A stretch of 64,000 nt of DNA from Actinomadura litoris (GTDB taxonomy: Bacteria > Actinomycetota > Actinomycetes > Streptosporangiales > Streptosporangiaceae). The notes under the pieces are model-generated. The model saw only the letters and a list, made by a program, of their open reading frames with translations. It was not told where the DNA came from and did no database searches. Numbering within the stretch: the stretch's first letter is position 1; each line of letters begins with the position of its first letter. The stretch is from contig NZ_WOFH01000010.1 of NCBI RefSeq assembly GCF_009733595.1, positions 186,001 through 250,000 of the forward strand, given 5' to 3'. This document shows, piece by piece, positions 8,439 through 17,883 of the stretch. Made by a program: the position numbers and the translations under genes.

Positions 8439-9305
8439 TCACCGGCCGGCCGGGGTGATCTTCTCGGTCTGCGGCAGGGCCTCCGCCAGTATCGCGGTCA
8501 ACTCCTGGCCGGTGAGCTGACTGAAGATCACGTGGTCGACGCCGCGCTCGGCCAGACGCCCGATGGTGTCCACGGCGGCACCGACCGAGGGCTCGTCCGC
8601 GGCGGTGATCGTCGTCTTCTCGATCTCGTCGTAGTCGCGCCCTTCCCGGTCGCAGTGCTCGCGCAGCACGTCCAGCTTCCTCGGCAGCTCGTCGTTGTCG
8701 GAGAGGTTGCACGCGTCGGCGTACTTGGCGACGAACCGCAGCGTCTTCTTCTCGCCGCCGCCGCCGATGAGGACGGGCGGATGGGGGCGCCGGACGGCGG
8801 GTGGAGAGTTCAGCGGGCGCTCCAGCTCGAAGTGCCTGCCTTTGAACGGCGATTCGTCGCCCCTCCACATCCGACCGGCGATCTTCAGCGTCTCCTCCAG
8901 CCGCTCGAACCTCTCCGCCGTCGGCGGGAAGGCGACGCCGAGCCCTCTCGACTCCTCGTCGTTCCACGCCGCGCCTATGCCCAGCCACGCCCGACCGCCT
9001 GAGAGGACGTCCAGCGTCGTCACGGTTTTGACCAGGATGCCGGGATGCCGGTAGGTGACACCCGTGACCAGCGCACCGAGCGTGATCCGCTCCGTCAGCG
9101 CCGCCGCGTACGCGAGGGACGAGTAGGCCTCCAGCATCGGCTCCTCCGACGGCCCCACCTGGTGGATCTGGAAGAAATGGTCCATCACCCAGAACGAGTG
9201 CAGGCCCGCCTCGTCGGCCTCACGGGCGATCCGGCCGAACGTCGGCCCGATCTGTTCCGGGCCGCCGGGGTAGGTGAAGCTGGGAACCTGAATCCCGATA
9301 CGCAT
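8439..9305 (-). CDS. LLM-class F420-dependent oxidoreductase
   Basis: This 288-residue luciferase-like TIM-barrel protein opens with MRIGIQVPSFTYPGG and has the family blocks FWVMDHF, LGIGAAWNDEESRGLGV and PPVLIGGGGEKKTL. Members use F420 or FMN to reduce or oxidise diverse substrates; the F420 call rests on family resemblance and is not proven. The ATG at 9305 has GGAGAGG upstream, so the longer frame to 9452 is rejected. The promoter holds a MerR-type operator almost identical to that of the MerR gene at 11047, so it is probably induced by that regulator. Confidence 0.88.
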   Translation of the reverse strand: MRIGIQVPSFTYPGGPEQIGPTFGRIAREADEAGLHSFWVMDHFFQIHQVGPSEEPMLEAYSSLAYAAALTERITLGALVTGVTYRHPGILVKTVTTLDVLSGGRAWLGIGAAWNDEESRGLGVAFPPTAERFERLEETLKIAGRMWRGDESPFKGRHFELERPLNSPPAVRRPHPPVLIGGGGEKKTLRFVAKYADACNLSDNDELPRKLDVLREHCDREGRDYDEIEKTTITAADEPSVGAAVDTIGRLAERGVDHVIFSQLTGQELTAILAEALPQTEKITPAGR

Positions 9306-9348
9306 GGAAGATCCTCTCCGGCTCCTCGCCAGTGGTCGTCGTGAGGCA

Positions 9349-9379
9349 ACTATGCGATCTGGAGTCCACTCCAGGTCAA
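9349..9379 (-). promoter_or_regulatory. MerR-type promoter/operator of the LLM oxidoreductase gene
   Basis: Read on the minus strand: -35 TTGACC (9379-9374), a 19-base spacer and -10 CATAGT (9354-9349). The spacer region holds the dyad CCTGGAG-TGGA-CTCCAGA. A stretched 19-base spacer over a dyad is the hallmark of MerR-activated promoters. Confidence 0.8.
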
Positions 9380-9476
9380 ACCGCGGAGGCGGCGCGCCAC
9401 CCGTCCAGATCATGAATCGCCCCTCGCGGAACCGGCCGGGGTTGGTCGTCACCTTCCAGCCCGTGGTCCGGTCACA

Positions 9477-10583
9477 TCACCGGTCCGCGGGGTTCAGGGT
9501 GGGGTAGTCGGTATAACCGGTGGGGCCGCCGGTGTACATCGTGTACTCGGCGCGGACGGCGTTGACCGGGGCGCCGGTGCGGATGCGGTCGACCAGGTCG
9601 GGATTGGCGAGGAAGGGGCGGCCCAGGGCGATGAGGTCGGCGCCGGCGTCCAGGAGGCGTTCGGCGGCCTCCCGGCCGCCGTCGGCGGGGATCCGCTCGG
9701 CGGGCAGGACGGGGTTGGCGATCAGTGTGCCGGTCCGGAGTCCGCGCAGCCGGGCGAAGAGCGGCCGGGCCGGGTCGGCGAAGGCGATGTGCAGGTAGGC
9801 GAGATCTTCGCCGGTGGCCTCGATCAGGGCCGGGTAGAGGTCGTCGGTATCGGTCTCGGTGATGCCGTTGACGGCCTTGCCGGGGGAGACGCGCAGGCCG
9901 GTGCGCTCGGCGCCGATCGCGGCCGCGACGGCGGCGACGACCTCGGTGGTGAAGCGGATGCGGTTGTCGATGCCTCCGCCGTAGGCGTCGGTGCGCCGGT
10001 TAGTGCCGGCGGCCAGGAACTGGTGCAGCAGGTAGCCGTTGGCGCTGTGGACCTCGACCCCGGCGAAGCCCGCCTCGACGGCGCGGCGGGCGGTGCGCGC
10101 GAAGTCGTCGATGGTCTGCCTGATGTCGTCGGGGGTCATCTCGCGTGGGGTGACCGCCTGCTGGAGGCCCGACGGGGTGTGGATCGGGTCGGGCAGCGGG
10201 ATCGGTGAGGGGGCCATGGGGGTGAGGCCGCTGGTGTCGGGGTGCCCGATGCGTCCGCCGTGCTGGATCTGGAGGAACATCGGGCCGCCGCCGGCGGCTC
10301 GGACGGCCCTGGTGACCTGGCGCCATCCGTCGGTGTGGGCGTCGGTGTGCAGGGCGGTGATGTTCGGATACGTCTGGCCGGCCGCGTTCGGGGTGGCCGC
10401 CTCGGCGATGATCGCTCCGGCCGTGGCGCGCTGGGCGTAGTACTCGGCCATGAGCGGGGTGGGGGTGCCGTCGCGCTTCGCGCGGGTGCGGGTCATGGGG
10501 GCGACGACCAGGCGGTTCGCCAGCTCGTGCGTGCCGAGGCGGGCGGGTGTGAGGAGGGGGGAGGCGATCGTTTCGTGCGTCAT
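9477..10583 (-). CDS. Old yellow enzyme family NADH:flavin oxidoreductase (alkene reductase)
   Basis: The 368-residue FMN TIM-barrel enzyme resembles NemA/OYE-type ene-reductases, which reduce electrophilic alkenes or nitro compounds. Visible blocks are NRLVVAPMTRTRA, FLQIQHGGRIGHP, GVEVHSANGYLLHQFL (with the His-x-x-Asn substrate pair) and ALGRPFLANPDLVDRI. The ATG at 10583 is chosen over a frame extending to 10646, because that extension would run through the promoter and into the divergent MerR gene. Divergence from a MerR regulator suggests electrophile-induced control. Confidence 0.92.
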   Translation of the reverse strand: MTHETIASPLLTPARLGTHELANRLVVAPMTRTRAKRDGTPTPLMAEYYAQRATAGAIIAEAATPNAAGQTYPNITALHTDAHTDGWRQVTRAVRAAGGGPMFLQIQHGGRIGHPDTSGLTPMAPSPIPLPDPIHTPSGLQQAVTPREMTPDDIRQTIDDFARTARRAVEAGFAGVEVHSANGYLLHQFLAAGTNRRTDAYGGGIDNRIRFTTEVVAAVAAAIGAERTGLRVSPGKAVNGITETDTDDLYPALIEATGEDLAYLHIAFADPARPLFARLRGLRTGTLIANPVLPAERIPADGGREAAERLLDAGADLIALGRPFLANPDLVDRIRTGAPVNAVRAEYTMYTGGPTGYTDYPTLNPADR

Positions 10584-10590
10584 GCGGTTA

Positions 10591-10621
10591 ACGTAGAAGT
10601 TGACGCCGATGTAAGAATCAA
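10591..10621 (-). promoter_or_regulatory. Probable MerR-type promoter of the old yellow enzyme gene
   Basis: On the minus strand TTGATT (10621-10616) and CTACGT (10596-10591) are 19 bases apart, the spacing favoured by MerR activators. The spacer dyad is imperfect. Two GTTRACG copies (10587-10593 and 10599-10605) lie in or beside it. Weaker than the other two MerR sites in this region. Confidence 0.4.
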
Positions 10622-10644
10622 AGGGAAATGATGTGATCTGCATC

Positions 10645-11013
10645 ATGCGAATCGGTGAGCTGGCCCGGCGTACGGGCGTCAGCGGGCGCTCGTTGCGCTA
10701 CTACGAGCAGGAGGGCCTGCTGCCCGCCGAGCGGACGCCGGGCGGGCACCGGGAGTACGCGGAGACGGCGGTGGCCCGGGTGCGGCGGATCCAGGAGCTC
10801 TACGCCGCGGGTCTGTGCAGCTCGAAGATCGTCACGCTGCTGCCCTCGCTGTGCGGGGAGGGTCCGGCGGGCGAGTCCCTGGTGGGCGAGTTGATGGTGG
10901 AGCGGGACCGCATCGATCGCATGATCGAGGATCTGCGGCGCTCCCGCTCGCTCCTGGACGCCGTCATCGACGGCGCCCGGCGGGACGGCGGGACGGGCAC
11001 GCCGGCCGGTTGA
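10645..11013 (+). CDS. MerR family transcriptional regulator (divergent to old yellow enzyme gene)
   Basis: The 122-residue protein has an N-terminal winged helix (MRIGELARRTGVSGRSLRYYEQEGLLP) and a dimerisation coiled coil (residues 80-110). The short C-terminal effector region has a Cys near residue 57 (AGLCSSK) and another in LPSLCGEG. These could sense electrophiles, but that is inference. The ATG at 10645 starts the canonical MRIGEL; a GTG at 10633 is in frame but less likely. The gene is divergent to the ene-reductase gene, with about 60 bases between the starts. Confidence 0.88.
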   Translation: MRIGELARRTGVSGRSLRYYEQEGLLPAERTPGGHREYAETAVARVRRIQELYAAGLCSSKIVTLLPSLCGEGPAGESLVGELMVERDRIDRMIEDLRRSRSLLDAVIDGARRDGGTGTPAG

Positions 11014-11040
11014 CCTGGAGTGTGCTCCAGGTGCGATTCT
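11010..11040 (+). promoter_or_regulatory. MerR-type promoter/operator of the second MerR gene (autoregulation)
   Basis: -35 TTGACC (11010-11015), a 19-base spacer, then -10 GATTCT (11035-11040). CCTGGAG-TGTG-CTCCAGG (11014-11031) is a perfect dyad. The -35 overlaps the stop codon of the preceding MerR gene. The GTG start lies 7 bases after the -10, so the message is probably leaderless. Confidence 0.8.
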
Positions 11041-11046
11041 GGGCGG

Positions 11047-11442
11047 GTGAGCTACTCCCCGGCAGAGACCGCTGAGAAGAGCGGGTTCAGCATCGACACG
11101 TTGCGCTACTACGAGAAGATCGGGTTGCTGGCGGACATCGCGCGCAACTCGTCCGGTCGGCGGGTGTTCAGCGACGACGACCTGGTGTGGCTGAGGATGT
11201 TGCGGTGCCTGCGCGAGACCGGGATGCCGATCGCGGAGATGCTGCGCTACTCCGAGCTCGCCCGGGGCGGCGACGGGACCGTCCAGGAGCGTCTTGAGCT
11301 GCTGCGGGACCACGATCGGCGGGTGGAGGAGCAGATCGCCCGGCTGCGCGAGCAGCAGGAGCAGATCCACTGGAAGATCGGCTTCTACCAGGGGTCGCTC
11401 TGCGAGGCCGCTCCGGCCGAGGCCGTGCACGCGGGCGCCTGA
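11047..11442 (+). CDS. MerR family transcriptional regulator
   Basis: The 131-residue protein starts with the MerR helix-turn-helix (FSIDTLRYYEKIGLL at residues 13-27), followed by a long coiled coil (about residues 80-115, LELLRDHDRRVEEQIARLREQQEQI). No metal-binding cysteine cluster is seen, so an organic or oxidative inducer is more likely than a metal. Its own promoter and that of the LLM oxidoreductase 1.7 kb away share the same operator, so those two form a minimal regulon. The GTG at 11047 is supported by the promoter spacing. Confidence 0.88.
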   Translation: MSYSPAETAEKSGFSIDTLRYYEKIGLLADIARNSSGRRVFSDDDLVWLRMLRCLRETGMPIAEMLRYSELARGGDGTVQERLELLRDHDRRVEEQIARLREQQEQIHWKIGFYQGSLCEAAPAEAVHAGA

Positions 11443-11458
11443 CCCCACCCGCCCCCGT

Positions 11459-11884
11459 TCAACCGCTACGGCCCCCGCTCGTCGCGGTCAGCGGCGGCCG
11501 GCGCGTGCCGGTCAGGAGTTCCTCCGCGCGGGCCCAGGTCGTGGGCGGGGCGAAGTCGTCGGTCTCCCAGGTGTGGGAGACGAGGGTGCCCCGGTCGCGG
11601 AAGCGGCGCATGATCGCGACGTGCGGTTTCCAGCCGACGAAGCGGAGCAGGTCGGCCTCGCCGCGCCAGACCGAGACCGAGCCGGTGCGGCGGCGGCCGG
11701 GGCTCGCCCAGAGCCAGAGGCCGACGGCGCCCTCCATGTCGGGCCAGGCGCGGCGGAGGTCCATCCCGGCCTTGTAGATCGCCGGGAAGTCGCGGGCCCT
11801 GCCGGTGAAGTCGGTGACGCTGACCAGGACCGTGCCCTCGGCGGCGACGGGGCCGCGGGTCCAGTGGGTCCTCCAGATCCTCAT
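11459..11884 (-). CDS. Conserved hypothetical protein, monooxygenase-like
   Basis: The 141-residue protein has no signal peptide. The pattern of a short beta strand (VLVSVTDFTGRARDFPAIYKAGMDL), a helix, and WASPGRRRTGSVSVWRGEADLLRFVGWKPHVAIMRRFRDRG resembles DUF3291-type or heme/antibiotic monooxygenase (dimeric ferredoxin-like) folds. The exact family is not recognised with confidence. Its start overlaps the stop of the upstream gene by four bases (ATGA), so the two are translated together. Confidence 0.6.
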   Translation of the reverse strand: MRIWRTHWTRGPVAAEGTVLVSVTDFTGRARDFPAIYKAGMDLRRAWPDMEGAVGLWLWASPGRRRTGSVSVWRGEADLLRFVGWKPHVAIMRRFRDRGTLVSHTWETDDFAPPTTWARAEELLTGTRRPPLTATSGGRSG

Positions 11885-12471
11885 GGCGTGCGGCCGAGGA
11901 GGCTGAGCAGGCGCCTGCCGGGGGCGTCGCCCGGGGCGGACGCGACGGGCCTGTCGAAGCTCGCGCCGGGGCCGCGGCCGTCGTCGGGGACGATGGCGGC
12001 GACCTTGAGGGACGCGGTGAGCAGCTCCTCGGACGGCTCCCAGGGGGCGCCGATCGCGGTGGCGACGTCCCAGGCGTGGACGACCAGGTCGACGAAGTGG
12101 AAGCTGATCGCCAGGGCGGCGGGGAAGCCGCCGCCCTCGCGGACCTCGGGGAGGATGAACTCCTGGTCCAGGGACGCCTCGGCGAAGGCGGCCGTGACGA
12201 GTTCGGCGGACGTCTTCGCGGCGGCGACGTGGTCGGTGCCGAGGTCCCCGTCGCGCCAGTGGGAGAGGCGGGCGCCCTCACCGCGCGCGGCGGCGGCGAA
12301 GCCCTCGTCCTGGCTGACCTGGTGGCGGAGCAGGCCGTGCAGGGTCCAGTCGGCGCAGGGGGTCGGGAGTGCGAGCTGCGCGGGCCGCACCTGCTCGACG
12401 GCGGAGAGGTAGAGGTCGCACGCCTTCCGGTCCAGGGGGCGGAAGTCGGTGTTCAGTAGTTCGGAAAGCAT
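11881..12471 (-). CDS. TIGR03086-type metal-binding protein (DinB/MDMPI-like fold)
   Basis: The 196-residue protein has the mycothiol-dependent maleylpyruvate isomerase-like N-terminal domain: PTPCADWTLHGLLRHQVSQDEGF gives the first metal-ligand His, and SFHFVDLVVHAWDVATAIG the later His pair, as in TIGR03086. Such proteins are frequent in mycothiol-producing actinobacteria, and the activity of this one is unknown. The ATG at 12471 is preferred over a GTG at 12480. The gene is divergent to a MocR regulator, which may control it and the overlapping gene behind it. Confidence 0.85.
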   Translation of the reverse strand: MLSELLNTDFRPLDRKACDLYLSAVEQVRPAQLALPTPCADWTLHGLLRHQVSQDEGFAAAARGEGARLSHWRDGDLGTDHVAAAKTSAELVTAAFAEASLDQEFILPEVREGGGFPAALAISFHFVDLVVHAWDVATAIGAPWEPSEELLTASLKVAAIVPDDGRGPGASFDRPVASAPGDAPGRRLLSLLGRTP

Positions 12472-12510
12472 GGTGCCCACGCTAGGAACCCGGAGAGGCC
12501 CAAGTACAGG

Positions 12511-12531
12511 GCCAAAATTGCAGGAATTGGC
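12511..12531. promoter_or_regulatory. Inverted repeat in the intergenic region shared with mocR
   Basis: GCCAA (12511-12515) and TTGGC (12527-12531) form a short dyad with AATTG/AATTGG sequences between, within the 82-base divergent region. It may be a MocR operator, but it is too short to be sure. Confidence 0.3.
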
Positions 12532-12553
12532 TGAGCCGATTTAGGGTCGGGGC

Positions 12554-13952
12554 GTGGATCTGCATGTGAGCCTGGAGGGCCGCAAGGACCTCGCCGGGCA
12601 GATCTACCGGCAGCTCCGCGCGGCGATCCTGGACGGGCGGCTGCGCGCGGGCGAGGCGCTGCCGCCGACGCGGGAGCTGGCGCGGCGGCTGGAGATCTCC
12701 CGCAACACGGTCGCGGTCGCCTACGACCGGCTGACGGCGGAGGGGTTCCTCGACGGGCGGGTGGGCGCCGGGACGTTCGTCCAGGAGGCCGGGCCGGTGT
12801 CGCGGGGGGCGCCGGAGGCGTCGCCGCTGCGGCCGCGGCCGATCTGGGACGAGATCACGGTGTGGCCCGCGTGGACGCCGGGCGTGCGGTGGGACTTCCG
12901 CGTCGGGGTCCCCGACGTGCGGCTGTTCCCCTACGAGTCGTGGCGGCGGATCATGGCGGGGCGGCTGCGGCCGTCGGCGCTGGACGACCCGGCCGCGGCG
13001 GGCGACCCCGCGGGGCTGCTCGACCTGCGGCGGGCCATCGCCCGGCACGTCGGGGTCTCGCGGTCGGTGCGGGCCGGGGCGGGCGACGTCGTCGTCACCT
13101 CGGGGATCCAGCAGGCCCTGGACCTGATCGTGCGGGTGCTGCTGGAGCCGGGGGACGTGGTGGCCGTCGAGGACCCGGGGTACCCGCCCGCGCGGCTGCT
13201 GCTGACGGCGGCGGGGATGCGGGTGCGGGGCGTTCCGGTGGACGCGGAGGGCCTGCGGGTCGACGCGCTCCCGGAGGACGCGCGGGCCGTCTACGTCACG
13301 CCGTCCCACCAGTTCCCGCTGGGCATGCCGATGTCGCTGCCGAGGCGGCGGGCGCTGCTCGACTGGGCGCGGCGGCGCGACGTGGTGGTCGTCGAGGACG
13401 ACTACGACACCGAGTACCGCTACGCGGGACGCCCGATCGAGCCGCTGCAGAGCCTCGACGAGGACGGCCGGGTGCTCTACATGGGCACGTTCTCCAAGAT
13501 CATGCGCCCGGTGCTGCGGCTGGGGTTCCTGGTGGCGCCCCCGTCGCTGCACCGGGCGTTCCGCATGGCGCGCTACGTCTCGTCCTGGCACGCGGACATG
13601 CCGACGCAGGCGGCGCTCGCCCGGTTCATCGACGAGGGCCTGCTGGCGCGCCACCTCCGCCGGTCGCGGCGCGAGTACCAGGCGCGGCACGAGCGGATCA
13701 CGGAGCTGGTCGGCGCCGCGTCCGGCAGCGGGCTCACGGTCATCCCGTCGGTGGCGGGGCTGCACCTCAGCGCCACCCTCCCGGACGGGACGGACGACGC
13801 GGCGCTCGCCCGCCGCGCCCTCGCCGAGGGGATCGGGCTGTTCGCGCTGTCGGAGTTCGCCGTCACCGGGCGGGGCGGGCCGGGCCTGGTGCTCGGCTAC
13901 GGGGCCGTGACGCTGCCGGAGATCGACGCGGGGTTCGGGCGGCTGCGCGAGG

Positions 13953-13972
<20 letters not shown>
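12554..13972 (+). CDS. MocR/PdxR-type regulator (GntR helix-turn-helix fused to aminotransferase)
   Basis: The 472-residue protein has a GntR winged helix at residues 1-75 (QIYRQLRAAILDGRLRAGEALPPTRELARRLEISRNTVAVAYDRL) and a fold-type I aminotransferase domain from about residue 110. PLP-site blocks include EDDYDTEYRY and the lysine motif MGTFSKIMRPVLRLGF. MocR proteins sense PLP or an aldimine; PdxR members control PLP synthesis. No pdx genes are adjacent, so this one may control the divergent TIGR03086 gene pair instead. Its end overlaps the convergent ABC ATPase gene by 20 bases. Confidence 0.9.
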
Positions 13973-15233
<1,261 letters not shown>

Positions 15234-15549
15234 GGGCGCCGCCTGGGGTGGGTCGAACTTTGGTGCGTCATTGCATCGTGCGACGCAGCGTTTGTCCATA
15301 GCCCACCCGGAGTTACTCGCGGTTAACCAGGCCGGGTTCGGCCAGGACCGAAATTAGGGGTCTTTGCCGAAGTCAAGGCCGTTCCCGCCCTTGCGGGTCC
15401 TCCTGGAGATCATCTCCCGTTCGTGCGAGGCTGCGTGGCAGGGCGGGGGCGGCGAACCGCGCGGGGGCTCCCTGACGGCTCGGCGCGGGCGCCGGGTTCC
15501 CGCCCGGCCCGTCCAGGGCCACCCGTCCAGGGTTCAGGAGGAGCTCTCC
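15234..15549. other. Intergenic region, divergent promoters expected
   Basis: About 316 bases separate the divergent ATPase and M20 peptidase genes. I see an AT-richer patch near 15310-15365 but no convincing -10/-35 pair, repeat or RNA gene. AGGAGG at 15536-15541 is the ribosome site of the peptidase gene. Confidence 0.4.
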
Positions 15550-17142
15550 ATGTCCGTCTCCCCACCGGCCGACTCCCACCACAGCGACGACCCCCCGTCC
15601 GGCGCGTCCCCGAGGTTCTCCCGGCGCGCCTTCCTGCACCACACCGGGGCGGGCGCCGTCCTGCTCGCGGGCGGCGCGCTCGCGGGCGGCACGGCCGCCG
15701 CCTCGCCCGGCGGCCGCGCGGCGCCGGCGGCGGGCGCGAGCGCCGGGATCGCCCCGGCCGACCTCGACCCGCTCGCCCTGCTCAAGCGCATGCTGGCCTT
15801 CGACACGCAGAACTTCGGCGAGGGCGGCGTCACCCGCCCGCACGCGGAGATGCTGAAGTCCGTCTGGGAGTCGGCGGGGGTCTCCGCCGAGATCGTCCCG
15901 ACGCCGAAGAAGGACAACGTCCACCTCATCGCCCGGATCAAGGGCACCACCGCGGCGCCCCCGCTGCTGCTGCTCGGCCACTCCGACGTCGTCCCTGTGG
16001 AACGTGACAAATGGTCCGTCGACCCGTTCGCCGGGGTGGTGAGGGACGGCGAGGTCTACGGGCGCGGGGCGCTCGACATGAAGGGCGCCAACGCCGCGTT
16101 CATCACCGCGCTCCTGCGCCACCTCAAGGAGGGCGGGCGGTTCGACCGGGACATCATCGTCCTCACCGACTGCGACGAGGAGTCCGGGCCGTACGGCTCC
16201 GGATGGCTCGCCCAGAACCACTGGGACAAGATCAACGCGGGCATGGTCCTCACGGAGGGCGGCTGGTTCCTCGCCCAGAAGGACCAGAGGACGCCCATGC
16301 TGATCACCGTCACCCGCCAGGACAAGGTCTACTTCAACCTCGACCTCGTCGCGAACGGCACCGCCACCCACTCCTCCAAACCCAACCCGGACTCGGCCAT
16401 CGCCAGGCTCTCGCGCGCGGTGGCCGCCGTCGACACCTGGCTGGCGCCGGTCGCGCTGACCCCCGTCACCCGCGAGTACTTCACCGCGCTGGCCAAGGCG
16501 ACCCGTGACGCGCCGTTCCAGCGGGCGCTGCGGCTCCTGCTCTCGGCGCGCTCGCAGCACGCCCGGGAGCGGGCGGCGGCGCTGGTCGTCAAGCGCAGTT
16601 CCTATCCCTGGCTGCACAGCGCGCTGCTGCGCACGACGCACGCGTTCGTCATCGAGGACGCGGGCTACAAGGAGAACGTCATCCCCTCCACCGCCACGCT
16701 GCGCCTCAACTGCCGGGGCGTGCCGGGCGGGCAGCGTCCGCGCGAGTTCCTGGCCGAGTTCCGCAAGCGGCTCGCGGGCCGGGACGTGACCGTGAGGCTC
16801 GCGGGGAACCCCGGCGAGTCCGAGGAGGACGCGCTCAAGCGGCTGGACGCGACGTCCGCCAAGGCGCCCTCCAGCATCGACTCGCCGCTCTACACCGCGA
16901 TCAGCGCCGCCGCCGCGAAGACCTACCCGGGCGCGGTGTTCGCGCCCGCGCTGTTCGAGGCGGGGACGAGCCTGGGGCCGTGGACGTCGCGGGGCGTGCC
17001 CGGCTACGGCGTCTACCCCTACGTCCTCGACAACGACCAGCTCGTCACGATGCACGGCAACGACGAGCGGATCTCCGTCGCCGCGCTCCAGCAGGGCACG
17101 GAGTTCATGTACCGGCTGTTCGACCGGCTCCGGGTCCGCTAG
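15550..17142 (+). CDS. Secreted (Tat) M20/M25/M40 family metallopeptidase
   Basis: The 530-residue protein begins with a twin-arginine signal (FSRRAFLHHTGAGAVLLAGG, residues 20-39) and is predicted to be exported folded. M20 zinc ligands are visible: the His and Asp of LLLLGHSDVVPV (about residue 139), the Asp of YGRGALDMKGANA, the Glu pair of DCDEESGPYGSG and a His near the C-terminus (VTMHGNDERI). Such enzymes cleave dipeptides, N-acyl amino acids or related amides outside the cell; the substrate here is unknown. The ATG at 15550 fits the ribosome site and signal peptide, so an earlier in-frame ATG at 15364 is rejected. Confidence 0.9.
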   Translation: MSVSPPADSHHSDDPPSGASPRFSRRAFLHHTGAGAVLLAGGALAGGTAAASPGGRAAPAAGASAGIAPADLDPLALLKRMLAFDTQNFGEGGVTRPHAEMLKSVWESAGVSAEIVPTPKKDNVHLIARIKGTTAAPPLLLLGHSDVVPVERDKWSVDPFAGVVRDGEVYGRGALDMKGANAAFITALLRHLKEGGRFDRDIIVLTDCDEESGPYGSGWLAQNHWDKINAGMVLTEGGWFLAQKDQRTPMLITVTRQDKVYFNLDLVANGTATHSSKPNPDSAIARLSRAVAAVDTWLAPVALTPVTREYFTALAKATRDAPFQRALRLLLSARSQHARERAAALVVKRSSYPWLHSALLRTTHAFVIEDAGYKENVIPSTATLRLNCRGVPGGQRPREFLAEFRKRLAGRDVTVRLAGNPGESEEDALKRLDATSAKAPSSIDSPLYTAISAAAAKTYPGAVFAPALFEAGTSLGPWTSRGVPGYGVYPYVLDNDQLVTMHGNDERISVAALQQGTEFMYRLFDRLRVR

Positions 17143-17172
17143 CGGCCGCCGCACGGCTCAGGGCCGTACGGC

Positions 17173-17790
17173 TCAGGGCCGCACGGCCCGGCCGATCGCG
17201 GGGTAGTCGACGACCAGGCCGTCCCGGTCGAAGACGATCTCCTCGGTGAACCCCGGGCTGGAGAAGCGGACCACGCTCCGGTCGCCGTCCCGGCGGAGGA
17301 AGGTGTACCTCTGCCGGGACGGCGTCACCACCAGGTCCGGGACCGATACCCACGCCATCAGGTACTCGCCCGAGGCGGCGGGGCCCGGCACGCCGTCCAG
17401 CAGGCCGTCGCGCAACACCGGCATCGTGTTGGTGAGCGGCGACAGGCCGAGGTCGCAGTCCAGGGCGCCGCGCAGCACGGTCGCGTCCCCGCCCGGCGGC
17501 GGCATCGGCACGTGCCCCTCGGCGCGGGCCGTCACCTTCCACTCGCCCTCGGGCCGGTTGACCAGTTCCAGCCATCTGCGCCACGGGCCGGTGCGGGCGT
17601 CCACGCCCGTCGCCCGGACGGCCAGCCGCGCCGTCACGTACCGGTCGCCCGTCGTCAGCTCGTACTCCAGGCGGTAGGGGAGCGGGTCCCCGCCGACGGC
17701 CGTCCCGGTCGCGGCCATCCGACCCTGGCCCAGCTCGGCCTCCGCGAGTTCCGCGCCCTCCGGCTTCACCCACACCAGCGATCTCCTCAT
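17173..17790 (-). CDS. Putative glycolipid-binding family protein (DUF1089-like)
   Basis: The 205-residue protein has no signal peptide. The beta-rich sequence with LVWVKPEGAELAEAELG, YRLEYELTTGDRYVTARLAVRA, LDCDLGLSPLTNTMPVLRDGL and a final DGLVVDYPAIGRAV closely follows the putative glycolipid-binding family (DUF1089, related in fold to LolA/LppX-type lipid carriers). A biological role is not established for the family. It is convergent to the peptidase gene and divergent to dnaG. Confidence 0.8.
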   Translation of the reverse strand: MRRSLVWVKPEGAELAEAELGQGRMAATGTAVGGDPLPYRLEYELTTGDRYVTARLAVRATGVDARTGPWRRWLELVNRPEGEWKVTARAEGHVPMPPPGGDATVLRGALDCDLGLSPLTNTMPVLRDGLLDGVPGPAASGEYLMAWVSVPDLVVTPSRQRYTFLRRDGDRSVVRFSSPGFTEEIVFDRDGLVVDYPAIGRAVRP

Positions 17791-17869
17791 ACTCTCCAGT
17801 ATCCGGCCCGCGCGGGTGCGGGGCGGGCAGCGGGCGCGGTGTGATGCGCCGGATGTCGTGGCACCGCCG

Positions 17870-17875
17870 TAGACT
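17870..17875 (+). promoter_or_regulatory. -10 box of dnaG
   Basis: TAGACT lies 8 bases before the GTG start of dnaG, a typical position for a leaderless actinobacterial transcript. Confidence 0.5.
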
Positions 17876-17883
17876 CCTTCGTC

